Notes under the pieces: model-generated
Told to the model about the DNA's origin: nothing
What the model saw: the letters and a program-made list of their open reading frames with translations, nothing else
Databases searched by the model: none
Source of the DNA: Hermodarchaeum sp048939595
GTDB taxonomy: Archaea > Asgardarchaeota > Hermodarchaeia > Hermodarchaeales > Hermodarchaeaceae
Length of the DNA stretch: 5,022 bases
Direction: 5' to 3'
NCBI GenBank assembly: GCA_048939595.1
Contig: JBHLPI010000129.1
Coordinates: 1 to 5,022 of the forward strand
Shown here: in pieces, positions 1-5,022 of the stretch
How positions within the stretch are numbered: the stretch's first letter is position 1
Layout of the letters: each line of letters opens with the position of its first letter
Translations under genes and position numbers: made by a program

Positions 1-351
1 GAGCTTCCTGCTGATAATGTTGATCGCATTGCGAAATTCTACCAAACGGTCTTTGGCTGGAAAGTTGAGAAATGGCCTGGCCCCATCGATCACTGGTTCC
101 TAATTACTGGTGTTGATTCTGAACCAGGAATTAATGGGTCGTTTGGGAAACGAGAGGATTTTCCTGAAGGCATACCGGTCACTGTGATTGGTGTTAATGA
201 TATCGATAAATACATACAATTAATCAAAGCAAACAAAGGCACTCTTGTAGGTAGCAAAATTACCATACCCGGTGTGGGGTACTATCAATACTTTAAGGAT
301 AGTGAAGGCAACCTCTTAGGTATGATGGAATACATTTCAACAGCGAAGTGA
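1..351 (+). CDS. VOC family protein (glyoxalase/bleomycin-resistance fold), 5'-truncated
   Basis: This is the 3' part of a gene, open from base 1 to a TGA at 349-351 (116 codons). The visible protein begins ELPADNVDRIAKFYQTVFGW, a typical first helix of a VOC domain, so only about 5-15 N-terminal residues should be missing. Later landmarks are a PGING segment near residue 40, an IPGVGYYQYFKDSEGN stretch that matches the last beta strands of the fold, and a terminal GMMEY. Glu110 in that segment sits where VOC enzymes place the last metal ligand. The first ligand, usually a His near the N-terminus, would lie outside the window. Family members are small soluble metal enzymes or binding proteins (glyoxalase, dioxygenase, drug binding), and the substrate cannot be read here. 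The next gene starts 11 nt downstream, so the two are probably co-transcribed. The fold is fairly sure; the function is open. Confidence 0.87.
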   Translation, partial: ELPADNVDRIAKFYQTVFGWKVEKWPGPIDHWFLITGVDSEPGINGSFGKREDFPEGIPVTVIGVNDIDKYIQLIKANKGTLVGSKITIPGVGYYQYFKDSEGNLLGMMEYISTAK

Positions 352-362
352 CACGAACTTAG

Positions 363-962
363 ATGAGAACGCAAATGGATCCACTACTTCTAAACCTACC
401 AGAAACACTCAGCACGCCTCGGCTCTTAATTCGAAAATATAGGGCTGGTGATGGACCCGCTATCTATGCTCTCTTGGAACGAAACGAGAATCGAGCCTTT
501 CTTTTCCCAAATGTAGAAGAAGTCGCTACTCTGCAGACAGTCGAAGCAGCAGAACTAAAAGCCCGTAGACATGCTGCGGAATGGGAGTCGCGCAAACGAT
601 TCGTGATGGGCATCTGGACCAAAACTACCACCTCCTATATTGGTGAACTTTGGATCGAACCCCAAAACTGGGAGGTTCCCTCCTTTGAACTTGGCTGGTT
701 TCTGGATAAAGGCGCTCAAGGAAAAGGTTTGGCCACTGAAGCTACACAACTTTCTCTCGACTTCATTTTCCATCATCTCCATGCACACAAAATCATTGTA
801 ATCACCCGAGATACCAATCACCGCAGCATAAAATTGGCAGAACGAATAGGGTTCAAACGAGAAGGCCATTTTCGTGAAGCCCGAATCGAGAAAGGCGAAC
901 GTTATGGCCTTGTATATTTTGGGCTTTTAGCTTCTGAGTATTCGAAAACACGTTCGGGTTGA
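363..962 (+). CDS. GNAT family N-acetyltransferase, RimJ/RimL-like
   Basis: A complete cytoplasmic protein of 199 aa, the usual size for a RimJ/RimL-type GNAT. Residues 18-31 (TPRLLIRKYRAGDG) form the family's first strand and helix. Residues 109-127 contain the acetyl-CoA pyrophosphate loop (GAQGKGLATEA, fitting Q/R-x-x-G-x-G/A). Residues 149-168 carry the conserved D-x-N-x-x-S...E-x-x-G-F-x-x-E-G signature. Relatives acetylate protein N-termini, amino acids, polyamines or antibiotics with acetyl-CoA; the acceptor cannot be inferred here. The start is uncertain. ATG 363 has no clear ribosome binding site. ATG 375 (Met5) gives MDPLLLNLPE, which resembles the usual N-terminus of the family, so a 195-aa protein is equally likely. 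The gene follows the VOC gene by 11 nt, which suggests one transcript. The combination could serve detoxification or stress, but that is only a guess. Confidence 0.9.
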   Translation: MRTQMDPLLLNLPETLSTPRLLIRKYRAGDGPAIYALLERNENRAFLFPNVEEVATLQTVEAAELKARRHAAEWESRKRFVMGIWTKTTTSYIGELWIEPQNWEVPSFELGWFLDKGAQGKGLATEATQLSLDFIFHHLHAHKIIVITRDTNHRSIKLAERIGFKREGHFREARIEKGERYGLVYFGLLASEYSKTRSG

Positions 963-1015
963 TTTGATGTTGTTTTATGAATCATCGGGTTCGTAAAAAG
1001 CATGCTCCGCTATCA

Positions 1016-1021
1016 TTTTTT
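1016..1021 (+). terminator. T6 tract, possible archaeal terminator
   Basis: A run of six T residues lies 54 nt after the stop of the acetyltransferase gene, with a shorter TTTT at 973-976. Archaeal RNA polymerase commonly stops at oligo-T without a stable hairpin, and no strong hairpin is visible just before this run. It fits the end of the VOC-GNAT transcript, since promoter-like sequence for the next gene begins about 30 nt later. The assignment rests on position and base composition only. Confidence 0.3.
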
Positions 1022-1052
1022 CAGAATTTCACTCCTAGCCGGTAACCAAGAC

Positions 1053-1084
1053 CATAAATTGCACTACCTGTGTTTCAATTTATG
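1053..1084 (+). repeat. Perfect 9-bp inverted repeat with TATA-like arms
   Basis: CATAAATTG at 1053-1061 is the exact reverse complement of CAATTTATG at 1076-1084, with a 14-nt spacer. Both arms are A/T-rich and TATA-box-like. The element lies just upstream of the gene that starts at 1103/1112. If the first arm is the TATA box, transcription would start near 1080-1085. If the second is used, it would start near 1104-1108, giving an almost leaderless message. It could be a two-site operator or a weak RNA hairpin. Confidence 0.4.
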
Positions 1085-1089
1085 AAACA
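1071..1089 (+). promoter_or_regulatory. Candidate operator palindrome overlapping a TATA-like box
   Basis: TGTTTCA (1071-1077), five bases (ATTTA), then TGAAACA (1083-1089) form a perfect 7-bp-arm palindrome of 19 nt. The A/T-rich centre coincides with a TATA-like sequence, and the element ends 13 nt before the earliest start codon of the next gene. This size and symmetry are typical of sites bound by dimeric helix-turn-helix repressors. A bound repressor here would block TBP/TFB access. No regulator gene for it is seen in the window, so the operator role is inference. Confidence 0.4.
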
Positions 1090-1102
1090 GCATCAAGGAT
1101 AG

Positions 1103-2074
1103 TTGGTAATAGTGCATTTAAGGGCGCTGAAATACTGTAGGACTGTAATTTTCGTTCTGAGCATCCTCTTAGTTGGTGTAATTACTCCTCCTCTTTTTCA
1201 CTACGATTCGAACACTACAGTTGCCCAGAAGACACTTGATATGGCTTCTGCCCGTGTTGCCATCTATAATGTCCAACGATTCGATAATTTTAGTTTCATC
1301 GCATGTATTCATTTGTTTGAATGGATGAATGCCTCCGTCGAACTCGTCTCAGCAACCCAAATCCAGTATGGGGTGCTTGATCGCTTTGATCTCTTAGTGC
1401 TACCCGCTCATGGACCCAGCACCTACGAACATGATTTAGCTCCAATTGGAAAAGAACGAATCAGACAATTCCTCGCCACGGGAGGCTCACTCTTTAGTGT
1501 ATGTCGAGGCACAGAATTCGCCGTAATTCAGTTAGGACTTATTGATGCAACCTTACACTATTTCGGTCCTATTGGTGTCCAATGCCATGATACTCACAAT
1601 GGCGAACTAGCTGTTAGTGAGATGCTTGTAAATCGTGCTTCCACCGGTCCCGACCTGTCACAGGAACCCGATTCCTATATGGTCTTTACAACAGGCGCTT
1701 CCTATTTTGAATTCCACGACGACACCCCAGTTATTCCCCTTTTATCATATGCAGAGTCGGGGTTACCGGGTGTCATCGCATTTCGATATGGTCAGGGAAC
1801 AGTCTGCCTTTCTAGCCCGCATCCGGAATTCGAGGAAGGAGATGATCGCGATGGGTTAAGTTCAGATCATGTCTCCCATTGGCCGACCTACCAGAATCTC
1901 ATAGATCCTGACTCCGAATGGAACTTGCTCTACAAAGTTTCATGTTGGCTCCTGGCCTCCTCGCCAGGCATCCCCTCGTCATGGTATCTCGGCTCCTTAG
2001 TTCTGATTGGAGGAGTGTTCAGCGTCGTTTTGGTTGTAACTCTTATAATTGATATTAAAAAACGAAGAAGGTGA
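1103..2074 (+). CDS. Membrane-anchored glutamine-amidotransferase-like (BPL_N-like) protein
   Basis: A 323-aa protein if read from TTG 1103, or 320 aa from GTG 1112. An AAGGAT at 1095-1100 is too close to the first (2 nt) and somewhat far from the second (11 nt), so the choice is open. Residues 14-31 form a hydrophobic signal anchor or signal peptide. Residues about 50-285 form a class-I-glutamine-amidotransferase-like domain resembling BPL_N, the N-terminal domain of eukaryotic biotin-protein ligase. It opens with ARVAIYN and has an LLVLPAHGP strand-loop. A nucleophile-elbow-like GGSLFSVCRG carries Cys134, and SSPHPE carries His240 and Glu242, giving a plausible Cys-His-Glu triad. The elbow has Ser where G-x-C-x-G has its first Gly. 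Residues about 294-316 are a membrane helix, followed by the basic tail KKRRR, which predicts an extracellular catalytic domain. It is translationally coupled to the serine hydrolase gene downstream. Activity and substrate are unknown; a DJ-1/ThuA-like role is an alternative. Confidence 0.82.
   Translation: MVIVHLRALKYCRTVIFVLSILLVGVITPPLFHYDSNTTVAQKTLDMASARVAIYNVQRFDNFSFIACIHLFEWMNASVELVSATQIQYGVLDRFDLLVLPAHGPSTYEHDLAPIGKERIRQFLATGGSLFSVCRGTEFAVIQLGLIDATLHYFGPIGVQCHDTHNGELAVSEMLVNRASTGPDLSQEPDSYMVFTTGASYFEFHDDTPVIPLLSYAESGLPGVIAFRYGQGTVCLSSPHPEFEEGDDRDGLSSDHVSHWPTYQNLIDPDSEWNLLYKVSCWLLASSPGIPSSWYLGSLVLIGGVFSVVLVVTLIIDIKKRRR
2068..2074 (+). promoter_or_regulatory. Ribosome binding site AAGGTGA that contains the upstream stop codon
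   Basis: AAGGTGA matches the anti-Shine-Dalgarno end of archaeal 16S rRNA (GGAGGTGA type). Its last three bases are the TGA stop of the preceding gene. Four bases separate it from TTG 2079. This fixes the most likely start of the serine hydrolase gene and implies that ribosomes finishing the first gene can re-initiate on the second. Confidence 0.7.
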
Positions 2075-2078
2075 ATTA

Positions 2079-3245
2079 TTGTCCTCTTACAGAATCTGGA
2101 TTCTAGCGTTGCTTCCCTTGCTTCTTGTACCTTTTACTTTAAACGCCGAGTCAAGTGTAGTAAACGGTTTTGTTCCCTTCCGTGATTATTGGCCGACATC
2201 AGGATGGCGTGGGGTCATTCCAGAGGTCCAGGGAATGAATTCTACGCTCTTAGATGAGTTCTGGGCCACTATCTACCTTTCAGACAATGTGCTAGGCTTT
2301 CTGCTAATTCGTAATGGCTACTTATTGTTCGAAGGATATGCTCCTGGTGTTAGCGCCAACCATCTTTGGCGAGTCTATTCCATCACGAAAAGTGTTTCAG
2401 CAGCGGCATTTGGGCTTGCACTGGCTGAGGGATATGTTACAGGTGTTCATGATCCAGTATTGAGTTATTTTCCCGGTCGTACAATCCAGAATCCTGATCC
2501 ACGAAAATCCAATATGACGATATGGCACCTACTCACTATGTCATCTGGTTTGGAACGGAGTGATTTCGGGATGGGCGCAACATCTGATTGGGTGCAATAT
2601 CTCCTCGATTCTCCGATGTCTCACGAACCAGGTGAGTTCTGGGATTATAATGGAGGTTGTAGCCATCTTCTTTCTGCAATTATAACCGAAACCACAGGTG
2701 TGTCAATGGAAAGTCTTGTTCGTAATCGATTGTTTACTCCCATGGGCATCTCCACATATGAGTGGGGTGAAGATCCACAAGGCGTTACCACCGGGATGGC
2801 TGGCTTAAGTCTAACCTTACGTGACCTAGCTAAACTCGGTTATCTATACATGAACAACGGAAGCTGGAATAATTTGCAACTACTACCAGCAGAATGGGTC
2901 GAGGATTGCACAGAACCGCACTTCATTTTTCCATATGGCGAAGGTTATGGCTTTCAATGGTGGATTGATCTCCCCATCAATGGCTACTCAATGCGAGGTG
3001 CAGGAGGTATGCGACTTTTTGTGCTTCCTGAGCAGGATCTCATTCTCGCCTTTGGTGCCGCACCATATGGTTCAGAAGACTATTATGCCTACTTTGATGA
3101 ATACATCTATCCCGCAATAATCGGGGATACTACAAACTTTCCCATTCCAACCTTCGATCAAATTGTACCATGGGTGGTTGGAATAGTTGTACTCGGGATT
3201 TTAATCGGTATAATAATTCTGTTTTGGCGCCGAAGGAACCGCTAA
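2079..3245 (+). CDS. Membrane-anchored serine hydrolase, class C beta-lactamase/esterase family
   Basis: The frame is open from TTG 2049, but TTG 2079 is preferred. It sits 4 nt after AAGGTGA and places a classical signal peptide (residues about 5-22, ending LNA) at the very N-terminus, giving 388 aa. The catalytic domain spans about residues 40-345. S-I-T-K at 101-104 is the S-x-x-K motif, with nucleophile Ser101 and Lys104. WHLLTMSSGL (149-158) is the conserved helix after it. FWDYNGGCSHLL (187-198) carries the Tyr190 base. RGAGGMRLFVLPE (306-318) replaces the K-T-G/H-x-G strand. These are hallmarks of the beta-lactamase-related serine hydrolases (penicillin-binding protein-like peptidases, family VIII esterases). 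Residues about 362-382 are a membrane helix followed by RRRNR, so the enzyme should be anchored with its active site outside. Real substrates may be surface peptides, esters or amides; beta-lactamase activity should not be assumed. It pairs with the preceding gene. Confidence 0.9.
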   Translation: MSSYRIWILALLPLLLVPFTLNAESSVVNGFVPFRDYWPTSGWRGVIPEVQGMNSTLLDEFWATIYLSDNVLGFLLIRNGYLLFEGYAPGVSANHLWRVYSITKSVSAAAFGLALAEGYVTGVHDPVLSYFPGRTIQNPDPRKSNMTIWHLLTMSSGLERSDFGMGATSDWVQYLLDSPMSHEPGEFWDYNGGCSHLLSAIITETTGVSMESLVRNRLFTPMGISTYEWGEDPQGVTTGMAGLSLTLRDLAKLGYLYMNNGSWNNLQLLPAEWVEDCTEPHFIFPYGEGYGFQWWIDLPINGYSMRGAGGMRLFVLPEQDLILAFGAAPYGSEDYYAYFDEYIYPAIIGDTTNFPIPTFDQIVPWVVGIVVLGILIGIIILFWRRRNR

Positions 3246-3384
3246 TCCGGCTATAACAGGTGTTCAGTATCTCGGAACGAATTTGCTACCCTTATGGATG
3301 TGCAAAAACCTTTTTCTGCCGCCCTCCCAAACTTTGTTTGAAGCCAAGCGACAGATTTCAGAAATCGCATCCCAAGCTTTGCTG

Positions 3385-3392
3385 GAAGGTGA
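3385..3392 (+). promoter_or_regulatory. Ribosome binding site GAAGGTGA without a standard start codon after it
   Basis: GAAGGTGA at 3385-3392 is followed by ATTATTATC. The first 14 bases (GAAGGTGAATTATT) are identical to 2067-2080, where they form the ribosome binding site and start region of the serine hydrolase gene. Here the place where TTG or ATG would be expected holds ATT (3396) and ATC (3399), and both are in frame with the TFB-like gene that follows. It is the best signal for the start of that gene. Confidence 0.5.
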
Positions 3393-3395
3393 ATT

Positions 3396-4415
3396 ATTAT
3401 CCCTCGGGGGCTTGTTGTCAGTCAGTGGGACACCAAAGAAGGACTTCAGATTCTATCCAAATTTCCTGCCTCTTTGGACTTCGATGAAGGTGAGCTTTCC
3501 CTGATGTATTATAGTTGTGCTCCCGAAGGGAATGGTGCTTCTTTTCAAATTTTTCCCACTAAGGAGGTCAGAGAACGGGCCGCGGTTACCTGCACTCGTA
3601 CTAAACGCGAAGGCACTGACGACGATGTCTGTCTCACCGTCTTACTCACCGCAGAAGAAGAACCGTCGGCCTACGAAGAAATTCTCTATAAAACGTTACA
3701 ACGTATCATCAAAACAGGAGGTAATCCAGCGAACCGGAAACGTCGTTACCGACAAATTCTCTCTGATAGTTTTCGAAAAATCCAACGCCGTGGTGGCTCC
3801 CGCGATCAATCATTATGTCCCTACATGTATGAACGACCCATCAAAAACAGCGAAATAAGCTCTTTTTGTCGCGTTGTTAAGAAACAATGTTATCTTACCG
3901 TCTATGATATGCCAGGATACCCTCAATGCCCTCGATATATTCGCCGACAACGACAAATCCAATTAGCCAACGCTCGTCAACTCATTCGCGCAGGGATTCA
4001 GCGCATCCTTGAAGACTATGATAACGAGCGTCAAAAATTCAAAGACCAGAAACCTGGTTCCTGGTGCGAACCGGTCCACGCAATCCTGGATCGCCTATTT
4101 GCCATTCTAGAAGTAGAAACTGAAACCGAAGAATATGCACATAATATTGTTGAATATGTAAGCCAAGAAGGATTCTTCCAGGGTCACCCTCGACCAATCA
4201 TCGCTGCATCCATTGCTTATTATAGCGGAAAACAAACCGGAGATTCAATACCCGAAAATGATATAATCGAACTTGTAGGTTGTTCACGTACTTCATTACG
4301 CCGAAATTACCGTGAACTGCGAACCCTCCTCAGTTCCGATGAAAAAAAACTCCCTCAACAAACTCGACGACGACGCACAACTGCACAGAAAAAAGTACAC
4401 ACACGCGCTGAATAA
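3396..4415 (+). CDS. Longin/roadblock-like domain, Cys cluster and TFB-type cyclin repeat protein (probable transcription-related regulator)
   Basis: The start is non-standard. The frame opens after a TGA at 3390-3392, and the first ATG/GTG/TTG is TTG 3474. Residues encoded before it, such as RGLVVSQWDTKEG, belong to the conserved N-terminal domain, so ATT 3396 is used here for numbering (339 aa). TTG 3474 would give 313 aa. Residues 4-107 form an alpha/beta domain like those common in Asgard proteins, with G-L-x-V-x-x-W-D, then FPASLDFDEGEL, LTVLLTAEEEPSAYEE and a closing helix. Residues 114-132 are basic. Cys141, 158, 165 and 178 form C-x16-C-x6-C-x12-C, probably binding zinc or an iron-sulphur cluster. 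Residues 190-216 look helical. Residues 223-312 match one complete TFB/TFIIB C-terminal cyclin repeat, including GHPRPIIAASIAYYSG and VGCSRTSLRRNYREL. The tail from 315 is basic. It lacks the TFB zinc ribbon and first repeat, so it is not a normal TFB. The longin-GTPase gene follows 20 nt downstream. Confidence 0.75.
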   Translation: MIPRGLVVSQWDTKEGLQILSKFPASLDFDEGELSLMYYSCAPEGNGASFQIFPTKEVRERAAVTCTRTKREGTDDDVCLTVLLTAEEEPSAYEEILYKTLQRIIKTGGNPANRKRRYRQILSDSFRKIQRRGGSRDQSLCPYMYERPIKNSEISSFCRVVKKQCYLTVYDMPGYPQCPRYIRRQRQIQLANARQLIRAGIQRILEDYDNERQKFKDQKPGSWCEPVHAILDRLFAILEVETETEEYAHNIVEYVSQEGFFQGHPRPIIAASIAYYSGKQTGDSIPENDIIELVGCSRTSLRRNYRELRTLLSSDEKKLPQQTRRRRTTAQKKVHTRAE

Positions 4416-4420
4416 ACACT

Positions 4421-4425
4421 AGGAG
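4421..4425 (+). promoter_or_regulatory. Ribosome binding site AGGAG of the longin-GTPase gene
   Basis: AGGAG lies 10 nt before ATG 4436 and 5 nt after the TAA stop of the TFB-like gene. It supports ATG 4436 as the start. The 20-nt intergenic gap, with no room for a separate promoter, suggests co-transcription with the upstream gene, although a promoter inside that gene cannot be excluded. Confidence 0.6.
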
Positions 4426-4435
4426 AACCCCAATT

Positions 4436-5022
4436 ATGATACACAACGTCTTCCTCATGACCCGTGACGGACGCCTCGCCTTCCATCGCCAATACTGGTC
4501 CGTCGATATTTCTGCTGAGGAACGCCAAGAATTCCTTTCCACTTACAAGCACTTCGAAACTGAACTTGGCAGCCAAGTCGACTTACCCATCCACGTCAAA
4601 AACATCAAATTCATCTACACCGATGCAGGCACAAACCTCCTCCTTGTCTTCGCCGTCGACATGGGTGACGAAGATGAGAAAATTAAAGACACCCTCAAAA
4701 AAGCCCGAGCACTTCTCATCAGTAAATTTGGCCACGAAATCGACGCTTACATCCAAAAACCAGTCCCTCTCGGTGATGGCTTCAAAGGGTTCGCCGCTGA
4801 GCTCGACAACGTCATCGTTACCATGCTCAAAATCTGTCTCCTTGGCCAAGGAGGTGTCGGCAAGTCCACTATGCTCAAACTCCTGACCGCCGACAGCATT
4901 CCTGGCGACTACTATCCCACCATCGCCGTCGACATCGAAACCCTCCAAGGCGTCCGCTTCGGACCCTACGAACTCGCTGTCTGGGACTTCGCAGGCCAAG
5001 ACCGCTTCCGATCCCTCTGGAA
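4436..5022 (+). CDS. Longin-like domain fused to a Ras/Arf-superfamily small GTPase, 3'-truncated
   Basis: An open frame from ATG 4436 to the window end (195 codons plus 2 nt). Residues 1 to about 108 read as a longin-type fold. NVFLMTRDGRLAFHRQYW gives the first two strands, with a helix at 27-44. NIKFIYTDAGTNLLLVFAVD (56-75) gives the central strands, and a helix spans 80-98. Residues 109-128 link to a GTPase domain. GQGGVGKS (137-144) is the G1 P-loop with Lys143 and Ser144. YYPTIAVD holds the switch I Thr162. WDFAGQDRF (183-191) is G3/switch II with Asp184, Gly187 and the catalytic Gln188. Residues equivalent to Ras Gly12, Thr35 and Gln61 are all kept, so a GTP-hydrolysing switch is expected. 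The G4 (N-K-x-D) and G5 motifs lie beyond the window. The closest subfamily (Arf, Rab or Ras-like) cannot be settled. There is no signal peptide, and the location is probably the cytosol or the inner membrane face. Codons are strongly C-ending compared with upstream genes. Confidence 0.92.
   Translation, partial: MIHNVFLMTRDGRLAFHRQYWSVDISAEERQEFLSTYKHFETELGSQVDLPIHVKNIKFIYTDAGTNLLLVFAVDMGDEDEKIKDTLKKARALLISKFGHEIDAYIQKPVPLGDGFKGFAAELDNVIVTMLKICLLGQGGVGKSTMLKLLTADSIPGDYYPTIAVDIETLQGVRFGPYELAVWDFAGQDRFRSLW

Noticed and set aside
555..869. 104-codon open frame on the minus strand
   Set aside because: It lies wholly opposite the acetyl-CoA-binding core of the GNAT gene, and the product has no recognisable domain.
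3306..3315. AAAACCTTTTT as a hairpin terminator after the serine hydrolase gene
   Set aside because: The A and T runs are too close to form a stable hairpin loop. The T5 tract alone could stop archaeal polymerase, but nothing else supports it.
3260..3504. Two + strand open frames (73 and 75 codons) in the gap before the TFB-repeat gene
   Set aside because: Both overlap the supported reading frame after 3393 in the wrong frame, have no ribosome binding site, and look unlike any family I know. The frame starting at 3283 is kept only as a possible upstream piece if the G5 run at 3406-3410 has lost a base.
3474..4415. Annotation of the cyclin-repeat gene as an ordinary transcription initiation factor TFB
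   Set aside because: It has only one cyclin repeat, no N-terminal C-x2-C zinc ribbon or B-reader region, and two extra upstream modules. It is TFB-related rather than a standard TFB.
4464..4886. 140-codon + strand open frame rich in Ser, Thr and Pro
   Set aside because: It is a shifted reading of the longin-GTPase gene. Its low-complexity composition is the usual product of a frame shift across codons ending in C.
4583..4999. 138-codon open frame on the minus strand
   Set aside because: It is the antisense of the longin-GTPase gene, whose conserved P-loop and switch motifs prove the + strand. The C-ending codons of that gene remove stops on the other strand. The product is Asp/Glu/Val-rich with no recognisable motif.

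Overview
The window reads as archaeal chromosome, most likely from an Asgard archaeon, with a Thorarchaeia-type lineage as a tentative guess. The argument is cumulative. There is a longin-type domain fused to a Ras/Arf-superfamily GTPase, and a protein carrying an archaeal TFB/TFIIB-type cyclin repeat. Ribosome binding sites are of the GGTGA/AGGAG type. Two predicted surface proteins end in a single C-terminal membrane helix followed by a short Arg/Lys tail. Base composition is moderate. No RNA gene, insertion sequence or CRISPR array was seen. All six genes lie on the + strand, and both ends of the window cut through a gene.

Left part (1-962): the 3' end of a VOC (glyoxalase/bleomycin-resistance fold) gene, followed 11 nt later by a complete RimJ/RimL-like GNAT acetyltransferase. 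The spacing suggests one transcript. Neither substrate can be read from the sequence. A 140-bp gap follows, with a T6 tract and two overlapping perfect inverted repeats that cover TATA-like sequence.

Middle part (1103-3245): two tightly coupled genes for membrane-anchored proteins that probably face outward. The first has a class-I-glutamine-amidotransferase-like (BPL_N-like) domain with a putative Cys...His-Pro-Glu site. The second is a class-C-beta-lactamase-like serine hydrolase with an S-x-x-K motif. The stop codon of the first lies inside the ribosome binding site of the second, whose best start is TTG 2079. They look like a two-gene surface unit.

Right part (about 3396-5022): two genes 20 nt apart. 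The first encodes a probable transcription-related protein: an N-terminal longin/roadblock-like alpha/beta domain, a four-cysteine cluster, a helical linker, one complete TFB-type cyclin repeat and a basic tail. Its conserved N-terminus starts upstream of the first ATG/GTG/TTG. A good ribosome binding site is followed only by ATT-ATT-ATC, so it either uses a non-standard start or carries a sequence change. The second encodes the longin-GTPase fusion, cut by the window end after switch II. The pair suggests, by inference only, a link between a small-GTPase switch and a TFB-like regulator, and it is the best candidate here for something undescribed.
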